This document shows, piece after piece, positions 43,396-53,634 of a stretch of 64,000 bases of DNA. Within the stretch, counting starts at the first letter, position 1. Every line of letters starts with the position of its first letter. Origin of the DNA: an uncultured Granulosicoccaceae bacterium (GTDB lineage Bacteria > Pseudomonadota > Gammaproteobacteria > Granulosicoccales > Granulosicoccaceae); NCBI GenBank assembly GCA_938003855.1, contig CALKXD010000147.1, positions 101,159 to 165,158 of the forward strand, read 5' to 3'. The notes beneath the pieces are model-generated. The model had not been told where the DNA came from. It did not search any database and was given only the letters and a program-made list of their open reading frames with translations. The translations under genes and the position numbers were made by a program.

Positions 43396-44262
43396 ATGAA
43401 AAGATCATTGGCCGTAATTGCGGTTTCCGCACTACTTATCGCTGGCTGCGGAAGCGACAACGACGACACTAGCACCGGGACCGGTGAGGAAACCACCACT
43501 GGTGAAGGTGAAGGTGAAGGCACCGGTGAAGGCGAAGGCGAAGGCGAAGGCACCGGCGAAGGCGAAGGCGAAGGCGAAGGCACCGGTGAAGGCACCAGTG
43601 AAGGCACCGGTGAAGGTGAAGGCACTGCCGAGACCGACCGCAGCGCATTGTTCGACAGCGCGACGGCGGCAACCGGAAGAGACCCGCTGGCCCAGGTATG
43701 TCCTGCCGATACCGCCGCTGCAGATTCAGATACCGGCTGGGTGAATACCGGCAACTCATGGTGCGTGTACAAGTGCCCGGCTGACGCCGCACTGGCCGAC
43801 AATCCCGGTGACTGGGGATACGACACCAATACAGATGCCACATGCCGGAATACCACAGAGGTGGCTGGCACCGTGGTCAACGCACCGATCTATCCGGCAC
43901 CGGCACCGTTCACCCAGATCTACGTGACCTCTACGGCAAGCACCAGTGATTTCGGTGGCAACTATACCTGCCAACTGATGAAAACCGAAAAAATAGACGA
44001 CGTCGATACCTGGGTTGAAGATAGCTCCAGAGCAGCGTATCAAATCACCCTGAATGCTGATGGCAGTGCCGGTGTCTGGAGCAATATTCCAAACGATGCT
44101 AACGCGTTCTCAACCTTTAGCTTTGCCGACGGTGCGCTGACCATCGAGAACTATAATTTCGATACTGCCGGCACACCAATGTCTAATGTGGCGGTCGGGA
44201 CCGGCAGCTTCACCAACTGGAACAGCAAAAACTCAATAACACGCTGTACGCTACAGGGATAA
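43396..44262 (+). CDS. Lipoprotein with Gly-Glu repeat linker
   Basis: 288 residues. Lipobox LIAGC with lipid-modified Cys18; the acidic residues after it (GSDNDD) permit outer-membrane sorting. Residues 36-77 are almost pure GEGEGT repeats, an acidic flexible stalk. The mature domain (about 85-288) contains a cysteine-rich part with two similar units, CPADTAAADSDTGW and CPADAALADNPGDWG, each ending in C, and a beta-rich C-terminus (GNYTCQLMKTEK, YQITLNADGSAGVW). The two units faintly recall small carbohydrate-binding modules with GW-G-W, but no family is certain. CAGGAG upstream of ATG is strong. 244 bases of upstream sequence carry no gene. Confidence 0.8.
   Translation: MKRSLAVIAVSALLIAGCGSDNDDTSTGTGEETTTGEGEGEGTGEGEGEGEGTGEGEGEGEGTGEGTSEGTGEGEGTAETDRSALFDSATAATGRDPLAQVCPADTAAADSDTGWVNTGNSWCVYKCPADAALADNPGDWGYDTNTDATCRNTTEVAGTVVNAPIYPAPAPFTQIYVTSTASTSDFGGNYTCQLMKTEKIDDVDTWVEDSSRAAYQITLNADGSAGVWSNIPNDANAFSTFSFADGALTIENYNFDTAGTPMSNVAVGTGSFTNWNSKNSITRCTLQG
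43501..43626 (+). repeat. In-frame hexanucleotide repeat (GGNGAA) coding the Gly-Glu stalk
   Basis: Array of GGTGAA/GGCGAA units interrupted by ACC/AGT codons, about 126 bases. Larger unit of about 24 bases (three to four GE plus GT) repeats. Because the period is a multiple of three, length variation would alter stalk length, not frame. Confidence 0.9.
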
Positions 44263-44283
44263 CATCCAGCACCACGTCAATCC

Positions 44284-44311
44284 GCCGCAGCCATCGCTAG
44301 ATGGCTGCGGC
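44284..44311. terminator. 12-bp perfect hairpin between convergent genes
   Basis: Arms GCCGCAGCCATC and GATGGCTGCGGC with loop GCTA, between the stops of the lipoprotein (plus) and the intramembrane protease (minus). No T-tract; probable bidirectional terminator. Confidence 0.6.
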
Positions 44312-44322
44312 AACTGACCGGG

Positions 44323-44787
44323 TTATCTGACCCACAGAAAAAAACCGGCGTTATACCAGCAGTGCAGCAATATCGCTGGCCACACACTGTCACTTCGATC
44401 ACGAAAATAGCCAAATACCAGCGACGGGACAAATACCGCCAACGCCCACAGCAGCGGTTGATTAAGCAGATGCGCCATCGCAAACATCACGCTGGTCAGC
44501 ACATTGGCAACACTGAGGCCGAGCCATGCCCGGCGAGCAACCGCCAGGCGCTCGAGCAACGACGTTTGCACAAAGCCTCGAAACGCCATTTCTTCAAGCA
44601 CTGGATAGATCAAACAGGTATAGAGCAGCAATTCCGCGTTGATCACCCCATCGCCTGCCCCAGGCATTTGCCACCGCAGCAGTAGCCAGACGCAAGGCCC
44701 GATTCCCATGGCAAACCAGAAGTGCCGGTCGGCATACCAGCATTTTTTCCGGATCAGCGATTGCACAGTTGGGCTGGTACCTGACAT
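44323..44787 (-). CDS. CPBP-family intramembrane glutamic protease (MrtJ-like)
   Basis: 154-residue membrane protein with about four to five helices. Glu-Glu-x3-Arg motif YPVLEEMAFRG, FAMAHLLN and HCWYN give the CPBP (CAAX protease/bacteriocin processing) active site. The compact size and the ending SLVFGYFRDRSDSVWPAILLH resemble, from memory, proteases of the JDVT-CTERM sorting system. I see no target protein with such a C-terminus in the window. ATG at 44787; the GTG just before is less likely. Confidence 0.78.
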   Translation of the reverse strand: MSGTSPTVQSLIRKKCWYADRHFWFAMGIGPCVWLLLRWQMPGAGDGVINAELLLYTCLIYPVLEEMAFRGFVQTSLLERLAVARRAWLGLSVANVLTSVMFAMAHLLNQPLLWALAVFVPSLVFGYFRDRSDSVWPAILLHCWYNAGFFLWVR

Positions 44788-44790
44788 CAC

Positions 44791-45121
44791 ACTAAATGTA
44801 CCGGTTCAAGGTATAAATGCCTATAAAAGTCTAATTTTCCAGGATGCCGTAAGCGCACTCTACGCAGGTAGATAGCGGCTTTCTATTCATAGACCACAAT
44901 AAAACCGGGTACCTGGCAGCAGGCTTGTGGCTTTTAGGAATGCCGCCTTACGCTCAACCCGGGCCGGCCGGCCAATGCAGACAAGATGCGGTCCGCCGTT
45001 TTCCCTTCGCCAAACGAAAACACCCGGCAGGCGCCGGGTGTAGATGATAGTACTTTGTCAGGCCGGCCACTGAAACATTATTAAATCTCTTTGGCCAAAG
45101 CCCCAACCGACAACAGGCTGG
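44791..45121. other. Intergenic region holding a terminator
   Basis: 331 bases between the protease (minus) start and the OmpA-like gene (minus) stop. Apart from the hairpin at 45012-45041 I see no gene; it must contain the protease promoter. Confidence 0.5.
45012..45041 (-). terminator. Rho-independent terminator of the OmpA-like gene
   Basis: On the minus strand a 9-bp stem (ACACCCGGC / GCCGGGTGT, 4-base loop) is followed by TTTTCGTTTG, about 80 bases after the OmpA-like stop. Confidence 0.75.
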
Positions 45122-47122
45122 CTAGTCGACTTCTTTGATCATTATCTGATCCCCGGAGCCATTCATATGGCCGAAAGCAAAGGCTTGCAGGCGCTCTTTC
45201 CCAATGCCTTTCTTAACCAGGTAGCCGACCACCGAACGAGCACGCTCACGTGCCTGTCCGCGCACTTCCCATGGAGACCCGGAGTTACTGGTATAGGAAA
45301 GCACAGCAATTTTACTTTGCGGGTGCTCTTGCATTACTTCAGCCAGGTTATCCAGTGACTGCATTGCTCTGGTCGTTAATTTATCGGTTTTACCGTAAAA
45401 ACGCACATTCTTCAGATAGCCATCCAGCACCTGACAGCCTTTACCGTCGACCGGGTATCCCGCGCGTGAATCACATTCATCATTGTGATCCATTACGCCG
45501 TCACCATCGGCATCATCAATCAGCAACGGTTCGGCTAGCGGTTTTGCCGCTATAGCCGCTGCAACTTCAGGTTTCGGCAGGTTGCCCAGTAGCGCGTTTG
45601 CGTCAGCGTCCTGCGACACTTTATTGATGAGAATAGTGTCCATATCCGGCTCGACAGAAATTGCCTGAACCCGGGCTGGCACACCTTTTGGCATTGCTCT
45701 TTCAGCCACCACCAGTTCGATCGAACTGACTGATGCGCTCACTGCCGGTGCTATCGCTGCAACCGCTAGATCCGGGGACTTAACTTCCAACTCAGCCGGC
45801 ACTTCGACGGCGACCGGCACAACTGCCGTGACTGGTGTAACTTCGTCCACAGCAACAATAGCATCCCCTTGCGGCTCAGCCACAACAGCTACCGGCACCA
45901 CTTCGGACATTTCATCCTGCACGGTCTCAACAGGCTTAAACAGCGCGGAGACCGGCGTTCCTATCACCGTGTCATCGACTGGCGCGGATTTGGCAGAGCC
46001 GAAGAATTTCGAAATAAAGGTGCCGAACTTCGGCCGGGTCACTTCAGTGACGGTGTCTTGCATGGCGACAACCGGGCTGTCGTTGATTTGCGCCGAATCC
46101 TCCACTACTGCAGGTTCCAGCAACTCCTGGCCAGGCAGATCCTCAGCGCCTATGTTGAGTTCTGCAATTTCAACCACAACCCCTTCACTGGCAGCGTCTG
46201 CTAGCGGGTGTGCTTGCGCGACTGGCAGATCCAGCGCGTCAGCCTCAGGGACTGGCAATGGTGCTACCCGGATCGGCTCTTCAGCCGTGTCGAGCGCAAT
46301 CACATCAGCAGGCATGTCATCAAACGCCGGCTCTTCGGCGGTATCTGCCAATGCCGCAGGAAGCTGATCCGGTGAGTTACTGCTAACCGCCGCCAGAAGC
46401 GCTGCTATCGGTGTTCCTATGGCATCGGAGGAGATGGATTTTGCCACCAGCGCATCACTACCCAACGAACTGATTTGCGTTGCATCGGCGATTTCCGACG
46501 CCGCTGTCAGCTGCGTGAGCATCGCGGGAGCTTGTAGTTGCTCGAGTACCTCAGGTGACGGATCCGGTTGCGGCAAGGTCACAGCGATGAGCAATTCTTC
46601 CTGCGGATAAACCAGATTGCTGGTAACTGCCAGTGACTCCCCGGCAGCGCTGCTCAGCAGTTCGGAAACCCGCTCCGCTGCGCCAGACGATGCGACGTTA
46701 CCACCGACAATCAATTGCCCGTCAGATGCGGCGAGCTTGAAAGCGTCAACATGGGTAACGCTGCCTGCGGTATCAAACACCGGATCGATCCAGTCCACCG
46801 GTGCGAGCGACTCGACCAGCTGCAAATCATTGATAATCATTTCTGCGCCGTACACCGCCGCAGCGCGTTGATTGATCAGGTCAATTTCCCCGGCACTGCC
46901 GAAGGCACCTGAAATCCTGACGAGATCAATATCTTTTTCAATGACCAGGCTTGCTGCCTGCATCATTGTCGACGCATCGGGCGCAGCCAGAAAGCTGGTC
47001 TGAGCACAGCCAACCACCGCGCTTAAAAGCACGGCTGCAATAATTTTGCGACCCGGCCTGCCGTACCGCTGGGCCTTTGTTTTGTTACTACTATCGGGGG
47101 CTACCGAGTTGGCAATCAACAT
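45122..47122 (-). CDS. OmpA-family lipoprotein with long acidic central region
   Basis: 666 residues from ATG 47122, preceded by GGTGAG; a GTG 12 bases earlier is part of that site. Signal: basic region then IIAAVLLSAVVGC lipobox (Cys near 39). Residues about 50-170 look like a BON/ArfA-type domain (VGGNVASSGAAERV, SNLVYP). A low-complexity Ala/Val/Pro/Glu region (about 170-530) should span periplasm or peptidoglycan. A calcium-type thrombospondin-3 motif (DADGDGVMDHNDECD) precedes the OmpA_C domain (about 565-660). In that domain the peptidoglycan-binding Asp of the usual GHTD is replaced (SYTSNSGS) while the Arg in RERARSV remains. Attached to the outer membrane; anchoring role likely but binding may be altered. 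Confidence 0.83.
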   Translation of the reverse strand: MLIANSVAPDSSNKTKAQRYGRPGRKIIAAVLLSAVVGCAQTSFLAAPDASTMMQAASLVIEKDIDLVRISGAFGSAGEIDLINQRAAAVYGAEMIINDLQLVESLAPVDWIDPVFDTAGSVTHVDAFKLAASDGQLIVGGNVASSGAAERVSELLSSAAGESLAVTSNLVYPQEELLIAVTLPQPDPSPEVLEQLQAPAMLTQLTAASEIADATQISSLGSDALVAKSISSDAIGTPIAALLAAVSSNSPDQLPAALADTAEEPAFDDMPADVIALDTAEEPIRVAPLPVPEADALDLPVAQAHPLADAASEGVVVEIAELNIGAEDLPGQELLEPAVVEDSAQINDSPVVAMQDTVTEVTRPKFGTFISKFFGSAKSAPVDDTVIGTPVSALFKPVETVQDEMSEVVPVAVVAEPQGDAIVAVDEVTPVTAVVPVAVEVPAELEVKSPDLAVAAIAPAVSASVSSIELVVAERAMPKGVPARVQAISVEPDMDTILINKVSQDADANALLGNLPKPEVAAAIAAKPLAEPLLIDDADGDGVMDHNDECDSRAGYPVDGKGCQVLDGYLKNVRFYGKTDKLTTRAMQSLDNLAEVMQEHPQSKIAVLSYTSNSGSPWEVRGQARERARSVVGYLVKKGIGKERLQAFAFGHMNGSGDQIMIKEVD

Positions 47123-47273
47123 ATGTGAACTCACCGGATGTTCTGAATAAAAAGTAATGTCAGGGAGGAGACAAATTCTCTACCACTACTTTTAGTTCAC
47201 ATCCGGCAATTCGTCAGAACATTCTTGCTGATATTTCTTCGACCCGACATCAACTACCGGGTCAGTGAGCGGA

Positions 47274-48287
<1,014 letters not shown>

Positions 48288-48486
48288 TTAGAATATCGGC
48301 GAAGGTTTAGGCAGTGCGGTTGGTCAGGCCTTATACTGAAGGCCGGAACGATCACCACACCGCTCGCGGTTTAATCGCCGCCATCTCTGCACCGGGACGC
48401 GCAAGAGGTGCGGTGTGTGATTCACCTGTTAGTCAATAGTAGCAGTATCTGATCGCTGCCTCATCGCCCTTACTCACCGGAATGCA

Positions 48487-49305
48487 ATGCAACAACAATT
48501 CGCAGTATTCGGCAACCCGATTGCACACAGTAAGTCACCGTCTATTCACCAGCACTTTGCACAGCAATTCGGTTTGGAGATCGACTATCAAAAACGGCTG
48601 TCGACCGCTGAACAATTCGCTACAGATGTGATGGAGTTTTTTTCATCCGGAGGGCTGGGCTGCAATGTCACAGTCCCGTTCAAGGAAGACGCCTATGCGA
48701 TGTGTCAGACGCTAACCCCCCCGGCAACGCGGGCAAAAGCAGTCAACACCTTATTTGTTAACAAGGAAAAACAGCTTTGCGGCCATAATACTGACGGCAT
48801 CGGACTGGTGAATGATCTGCTTAACCATCAGCTGGACATCAAAGCGCGTCATCTATTGGTTGTCGGTGCAGGTGGCGCGACGCGCGGTATTCTCGGTCCG
48901 ATCATCGAGCAACAACCCGCTTCTATTACACTGGCCAACCGCACTTACCACAAGGCCCGGAATCTTGCAGCCGAATTCGACGACCTGTTCGCTATTCACA
49001 CCAGCGCCACAGAGCAACTGGATGTTGCGCACAAGCCCGATCTTATTATCAATGCCACATCGGCAAGTTTATCGGCAGAAGTGCCGATTTCGGATATCTC
49101 GCTGTTGAGCAAGCACACCGCATGCTACGACCTGGCCTACGCCACTGAACCGACCGCCTTTATGCAATGGGCTCACAACAATGGCTGTGATCAAACACTG
49201 GACGGCAGGGGCATGCTGATAGAACAAGCCGCTGCAGCTTTTTTTACCTGGACCCGCCTGCAGCCGGACACCGCCGCTATAAACGCAGATTTTGCGTCCC
49301 GCTGA
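48487..49305 (+). CDS. aroE: Shikimate dehydrogenase
   Basis: NADPH-dependent reduction of 3-dehydroshikimate to shikimate. 272 residues, normal length. Substrate site NPIAHSKSPSIH, catalytic Lys in NVTVPFKED, Asp in GHNTDGIG, NADP loop GAGGATRGI and NRTYHKA. Divergent from hemB, 211 bases apart with no gene between. Part of the same chorismate route that pheA uses downstream. Confidence 0.96.
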   Translation: MQQQFAVFGNPIAHSKSPSIHQHFAQQFGLEIDYQKRLSTAEQFATDVMEFFSSGGLGCNVTVPFKEDAYAMCQTLTPPATRAKAVNTLFVNKEKQLCGHNTDGIGLVNDLLNHQLDIKARHLLVVGAGGATRGILGPIIEQQPASITLANRTYHKARNLAAEFDDLFAIHTSATEQLDVAHKPDLIINATSASLSAEVPISDISLLSKHTACYDLAYATEPTAFMQWAHNNGCDQTLDGRGMLIEQAAAAFFTWTRLQPDTAAINADFASR

Positions 49306-49347
49306 AAACACCACTGAACATACACCCGACTAGGTCATCGAATCACT

Positions 49348-49824
49348 ATGAAAAAACTTATCAGCCTGCTCAGTTGCACTGTCGTCTACCTGGCACTGCA
49401 GTCAGTGGCCTATACGCAAGAAAATTTTGCAGACTGCAAAGGCAGCAGTACGTTAGCCGTCGCAGACAAAGCACTTCGAATTGAGGTTGCCAGCGATCAG
49501 CGCAGTCGCAATTACGGACTGATGTTTCGCCGCTCACTCGGAACCAACTGCGGCATGCTGTTTGTATTTCAGGACAGTCGCTACCGCACCTTTACGATGC
49601 GCAATACACTGATACCGCTGGATATCGCATTTATTGATGACGAGGGGAAAATTAAAGAAATACTGACCATGCAACCGGGAGTTGATCGCTACCCGTCAGC
49701 AGTTCAGGCACGCTACGCACTGGAAACCAATGCCGGCTGGTTCAGCAGCAACGCCATTGCGGTTGGCGAGACACTTCAATTGCAACTGGACGATAAACTG
49801 ATATCCATTGATAAACTGAAGTGA
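49348..49824 (+). CDS. DUF192-family exported protein
   Basis: 158 residues. Signal peptide (about 1-23, ends AYTQ) followed by the DUF192 fold: RNYGLMFRRSLGTNCGMLFVF, FTMRNTLIPLDIAFID and YALETNAGWFSSNAI. Small periplasmic protein of unknown function, 42 bases after aroE and probably co-transcribed. Convergent with purH, 209 bases apart; the gap has a TTGCCCG/CGGGCAA hairpin (49957-49979) that may end transcription. Confidence 0.88.
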   Translation: MKKLISLLSCTVVYLALQSVAYTQENFADCKGSSTLAVADKALRIEVASDQRSRNYGLMFRRSLGTNCGMLFVFQDSRYRTFTMRNTLIPLDIAFIDDEGKIKEILTMQPGVDRYPSAVQARYALETNAGWFSSNAIAVGETLQLQLDDKLISIDKLK

Positions 49825-50033
49825 CCCGTGCCCCCCGGTTGCCAGTCTGCCGTAGCGGCAGGTCAATAGGCTTTTCTATAACCTGGGAATTTATCACCGG
49901 GAGTATTGCCCGTACCGGTCGGGCTATGTCAATATTTTCCGCTCACTACCGTTGCCCGCCGGATTGTCGGGCAAATAATCTTGAAATCAGCGCCCGTCTG
50001 CTTTACTGAACTGACCCGAAGCAGAGTGCGATT

Positions 50034-51617
50034 TTAATGTCGAAAATGACGGGCGCCGGTAAATACCATAGCAATACCGTGCGCGTTGGCGGCATCGATA
50101 ACCTCGTTGTCACGCATAGACCCACCGGGCTGGATGATCGCCGATACTCCGTACTCCGCCGCCTGGTCAATGGTATCCCGAAACGGGAAAAACGCATCGG
50201 ACGCCAGCGCCGTACCAGACACTGACAAGTCTGCATCACCGGCTTTGATCGCCGCAATCTTGGCAGAATATACGCGGCTCATCTGCCCGGCTCCGACACC
50301 GACGGTTGCCCGGTCCTTACAGAAGACGATAGCATTGGACTTCACATACTTGACGACCTTCCAGGCAAACAACAGATCGTCGAGTTGCGCGGCATCCGGC
50401 GCCACACGGGTGACCGTTGACAGATCGGATTGCGCTATCACCAGTGTATCCGCATCCTGCACCAGCAACCCGCCGTTAATGCGTCGGTAGTCCCGCAAAC
50501 CTGCATCATCCACTGACCGCTCAGCCGGGCTATTGGTGTATTCGAGTACCCGGATATTCGGTTTGCCAGACAGCACCTCGCGCGCAGCAGGGTCGACCCG
50601 AGGTGCGACAATTACCTCGGCAAACTGCCGCTCGATAATCAGACTTGCCGTAGCAGCATCGAGTGGTTGATTAAATGCAATGATGCCGCCAAAAGCAGAT
50701 ACCGGATCTGTTCTGTAGGCCAACTCATAGGCCTGCGACAGAGTCTCTGCCATCGCCACTCCACAGGGGTTCGCATGCTTCACAATGACACAAGCCGTGG
50801 TATCAAACTGCTTAACACATTCAAGTGCGGCATCCGCGTCGGCGATGTTGTTAAACGATAACTCCTTACCCTGTCGCTGCTGCGCATACGCAATGGTATC
50901 GGCAACTATGCCGTTCTCGCGGTAAAATGCTGCAGACTGATGTGGATTTTCGCCGTAGCGCAGGTCGCTGCACTTGTGAAATTGCAGATCCAGCGTGTCT
51001 TCAAAGTTGCTGCTCACCGAGTCAGAGGTCTGCTGCGCCGAGGTAAAATAATCGGCAATGGCACGGTCGTAGTTTGCAGTATGCGCAAACGCTTTTTGAG
51101 CAAGCGAAAATCTGACCGATGAAGCAATACCCCGGGAGGTATCAAGCTCCTGCAGCAGCATTGAGTAGTCCGCCGGATCAGTCACCACAACAACGTCATT
51201 GTGGTTCTTCGCGGCCGCACGAATCATCGCAGGGCCGCCAATATCAATATTTTCGACAGCATCTGTCAGAGTACAATCGGGCCTGGCAATAGTTTGCTGA
51301 AAAGGATAGAGGTTAACCACCACCAGATCTATCGCGTCAATTCCGTGGGCCGCCATGACCTCCACGTCAGTATCACGACGGCCTAGAATGCCGCCGTGTA
51401 TCTTCGGGTGCAGGGTTTTAACCCGCCCCCCCATGATCTCGGGAAACCCTGTTACTTCGGATACTTCCGTCACGTCGATGCCGTTAGCGGCCAATTCTCT
51501 GGCCGTGCCACCAGTCGATAATATTGCCACTCCACGTTGGTGCAACGATCTGGCGAATTCTATAATTCCCTGTTTATCAGAAACACTGATTAGGGCCCGA
51601 TTGATTTTACTGATCAT
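50034..51617 (-). CDS. purH: Bifunctional AICAR transformylase/IMP cyclohydrolase
   Basis: Last two steps of IMP synthesis. 527 residues. N-terminal cyclohydrolase domain (about 1-200): [43 protein letters not shown]-terminal transformylase (about 200-527): [49 protein letters not shown] and SDAFFPFRD. Ends the accB-to-purH locus; purD, usually next, is absent as the following gene runs the other way. Confidence 0.97.
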   Translation of the reverse strand: MISKINRALISVSDKQGIIEFARSLHQRGVAILSTGGTARELAANGIDVTEVSEVTGFPEIMGGRVKTLHPKIHGGILGRRDTDVEVMAAHGIDAIDLVVVNLYPFQQTIARPDCTLTDAVENIDIGGPAMIRAAAKNHNDVVVVTDPADYSMLLQELDTSRGIASSVRFSLAQKAFAHTANYDRAIADYFTSAQQTSDSVSSNFEDTLDLQFHKCSDLRYGENPHQSAAFYRENGIVADTIAYAQQRQGKELSFNNIADADAALECVKQFDTTACVIVKHANPCGVAMAETLSQAYELAYRTDPVSAFGGIIAFNQPLDAATASLIIERQFAEVIVAPRVDPAAREVLSGKPNIRVLEYTNSPAERSVDDAGLRDYRRINGGLLVQDADTLVIAQSDLSTVTRVAPDAAQLDDLLFAWKVVKYVKSNAIVFCKDRATVGVGAGQMSRVYSAKIAAIKAGDADLSVSGTALASDAFFPFRDTIDQAAEYGVSAIIQPGGSMRDNEVIDAANAHGIAMVFTGARHFRH

Positions 51618-52034
51618 TAGTTCGACAACGCACCAGGTGATTGTTATAGGGGTAACTGTATTGATTCAATAGAAAAGCAGGACAAATTGAGCAACCTTCA
51701 CTCAACCATTCCTGCAAAGGCAGGCGCTGATTTTATCAATTCGTCAGCGTCTGTTGCAGAATGTTTTTGCAGGCACACAACGGCGCTGATCATCGGTCTA
51801 AACGCCGCCGATGTCAGTCACGTCTGCAATCCGTTTGATCGGTAATCACAGGCCACACAGAATAAAACACAAATGAACAATGCCGCAGTGGGTGGCACGC
51901 GATGCCGGCGCCCCCCGGACTCAGAACAGTAGCAGCGCGGTGTTGAGAAACTCCGGAGTACAAAAACACCGGCGCCTATGCCTACCTGCCTGTACCCGTG
52001 AAATGACAGCAACCCTGGATTTACTGCTCTGCAG
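51618..52034. other. Intergenic region upstream of purH
   Basis: 417 bases between fis stop and purH start. It contains an imperfect inverted repeat (CAGGCGCTGA at 51721 and TCAGCGTCTG at 51744, one mismatch) next to CCTGC-AAAG-GCAGG, and a possible purH promoter at 51643-51669. No PurR-like box and no known riboswitch motif found. No gene supported. Confidence 0.5.
51643..51669 (-). promoter_or_regulatory. purH: Candidate purH promoter
   Basis: On the minus strand TTGAAT, 15-base spacer, TATAAC, ending 26 bases before the purH ATG. The spacer is short for sigma-70, so this is tentative. Confidence 0.3.
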
Positions 52035-52277
52035 CTAGCACAAATTATAGTGCGCCAGCTTTTTGCGTAGGGTCCCCCGGTTTATCCCGAGATAGACAGC
52101 AGCGCGACTTTGGTTTCCATCACAGCGTTCAAGCACTACGCGAAACAGAGCCTCTTCTACCTGACCGATAACCAGGTCATACAATTGGCTGGGTTCTTGT
52201 CCGTGCAGTATTTTAAAATATTGCTCAAGTTCTGATTCTACCTGCTCTTGTAACGGAGAAATAGTAACCGTACTCAT
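52035..52277 (-). CDS. fis: DNA-binding protein Fis
   Basis: 80-residue nucleoid protein and transcription regulator. C-terminal helix-turn-helix RCDGNQSRAAVYLGINRGTLRKKL is the Fis hallmark; the N-terminal part forms the dimer. Slightly shorter than the 98-residue E. coli protein at the N-terminus. ATG overlaps the dusB stop by four bases (ATGA), so its synthesis is coupled to dusB. Confidence 0.96.
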   Translation of the reverse strand: MSTVTISPLQEQVESELEQYFKILHGQEPSQLYDLVIGQVEEALFRVVLERCDGNQSRAAVYLGINRGTLRKKLAHYNLC

Positions 52278-53338
52278 GATGCAATCCCCACCGGTTCATT
52301 GTTCAACAATCTCGATTCATTCCTGAAAGAAGAAGACTCCATTCCCGACTGCGGCATTGGCGATGATACCCCAATGCCTTGAGTTTCAAAAAACACGTCA
52401 ATCTCATTTAGCTGATCTTGCGGGTTTTCCAATCGATACATGCGTTGACGAAAATCAGCCGCATGTGATTTTCCTTTGCAGTACCACGCAATGTGTTTCC
52501 GCGCTATACGCACACCACTATATTCTCCGTAAAGCGCGTACAAATTCTGCAGATGCCATTTCAATACAGAGGCACGCTCGGCGTCGTCCGGAGCGGGCAG
52601 CTTCTGCCCGGTAGCAAGATAATGTTTGATCTCGCGGAATATCCACGGGTTGCCCTGCGCTGCCCGGCCAACCATCACCCCGGCCGCGTCGGTCATTTGA
52701 AACACCCTTGCAGCATCTTCCGGCGTGTTGATATCTCCATTGGCCAGGACCGGGATTTCCAACTGCTGGACGATCTCTGCAATAGTTTCATATTCTGCTT
52801 CCCCCAGAAATTTGTCAGCACGCGTACGTCCGTGTACTGACAACAGCGATACACCGCTGTCTTCAGCTATGCGGCCTATGGTTACTCCGTTTCTGTTGCC
52901 TGGGTCCGGTCCGGTCCGGATTTTCAGTGTCACCGGAATATTGACACTTTTAACCACAGCCGCAAGAATTTTATACACCAACAACTCATCAGATAAAAGG
53001 GCTGAACCCGCCAACTTGTTGCAAACTTTTTTGGCCGGGCAGCCCATATTAATGTCAATAATATGCGCACCAAGTGATTCATTTAGCTGCGCGGCCTCGA
53101 CCATCATCGCCACATCGCCGCCTGCTATCTGGATAATCCGAGGCTCAGCCTCACCGCGGTGATTCATTCTGGTTTGCGTTTTTCGACTGGCAAACAACGC
53201 TGAGTTAGACGTCACCATTTCTGAGAACGCCAGGTCCGCGCCCAAATGCTTGCACAAAACCCGAAACGGACGATCAGTTATACCCGCCATTGGAGCAAGT
53301 GCAACGGGCCTGTTGAACTGGTACCGCCCTAGACGCAT
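52274..53338 (-). CDS. dusB: tRNA-dihydrouridine synthase B
   Basis: FMN enzyme reducing uridine to dihydrouridine in tRNA. 354 residues. PVALAPMAGITDRPFR, DINMGCPAKKVCNKLAGSALL with the catalytic Cys, VTLKIRTG, SVHGRTRADKF, ANGDINTPEDA and GVMVGRAAQGNPWIF. Forms the usual dusB-fis pair. About 20-30 residues longer at the C-terminus than most DusB (tail after GIGVSSP). 296 bases separate it from the DUF3426 gene, without a visible gene, and should carry its promoter. Confidence 0.96.
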   Translation of the reverse strand: MRLGRYQFNRPVALAPMAGITDRPFRVLCKHLGADLAFSEMVTSNSALFASRKTQTRMNHRGEAEPRIIQIAGGDVAMMVEAAQLNESLGAHIIDINMGCPAKKVCNKLAGSALLSDELLVYKILAAVVKSVNIPVTLKIRTGPDPGNRNGVTIGRIAEDSGVSLLSVHGRTRADKFLGEAEYETIAEIVQQLEIPVLANGDINTPEDAARVFQMTDAAGVMVGRAAQGNPWIFREIKHYLATGQKLPAPDDAERASVLKWHLQNLYALYGEYSGVRIARKHIAWYCKGKSHAADFRQRMYRLENPQDQLNEIDVFFETQGIGVSSPMPQSGMESSSFRNESRLLNNEPVGIAS

Positions 53339-53634
53339 AGAGGTTCTCTGTGATTCGGATAAACGCTGGGGTCACGATAACCGGCAGAGGGGGTGATCGG
53401 ACGCGACTGCGAAGTTTAGCAGAGCAACGCTACCGGTTCACGAACAGGGTTCAAAACCAGCCGAACATTATCGAACGGCACATTGCCCACAAACGACAGC
53501 AGCCCTGGCTTTTCAGCGCCGGCTAACGCTGCATAAACTGCCGGACTGACATGTTAACCAGTACCCGGCGATAGCAGGGTTACGCTTCAACCGGCGCATC
53601 GCTCGAATACAGCGCACCCACAGGATAGGGTGGT

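Noticed and set aside
43501..43626. Possible CRISPR-like array
   Set aside because: Units are 6 bases without spacers and lie in frame within a gene; a coding repeat, not CRISPR.
43418..43744. Lys/Ala/Val-repeat frame on the plus strand
   Set aside because: Frame-shifted shadow of the same repeat in the lipoprotein gene.
43371..43880. Long antisense open frame opposite the lipoprotein, rich in Pro/Ser repeats
   Set aside because: It is the mirror of the GGNGAA repeat; no ribosome binding site, and the plus-strand frame has lipobox, strong Shine-Dalgarno and domain structure.
45828..46367. 179-codon Ser/Thr-rich frame opposite the OmpA-like gene
   Set aside because: Antisense shadow of the Ala/Val/Glu low-complexity region.
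51818..52012. 64-codon frame between fis and purH
   Set aside because: Unrelated low-quality sequence without start signal.
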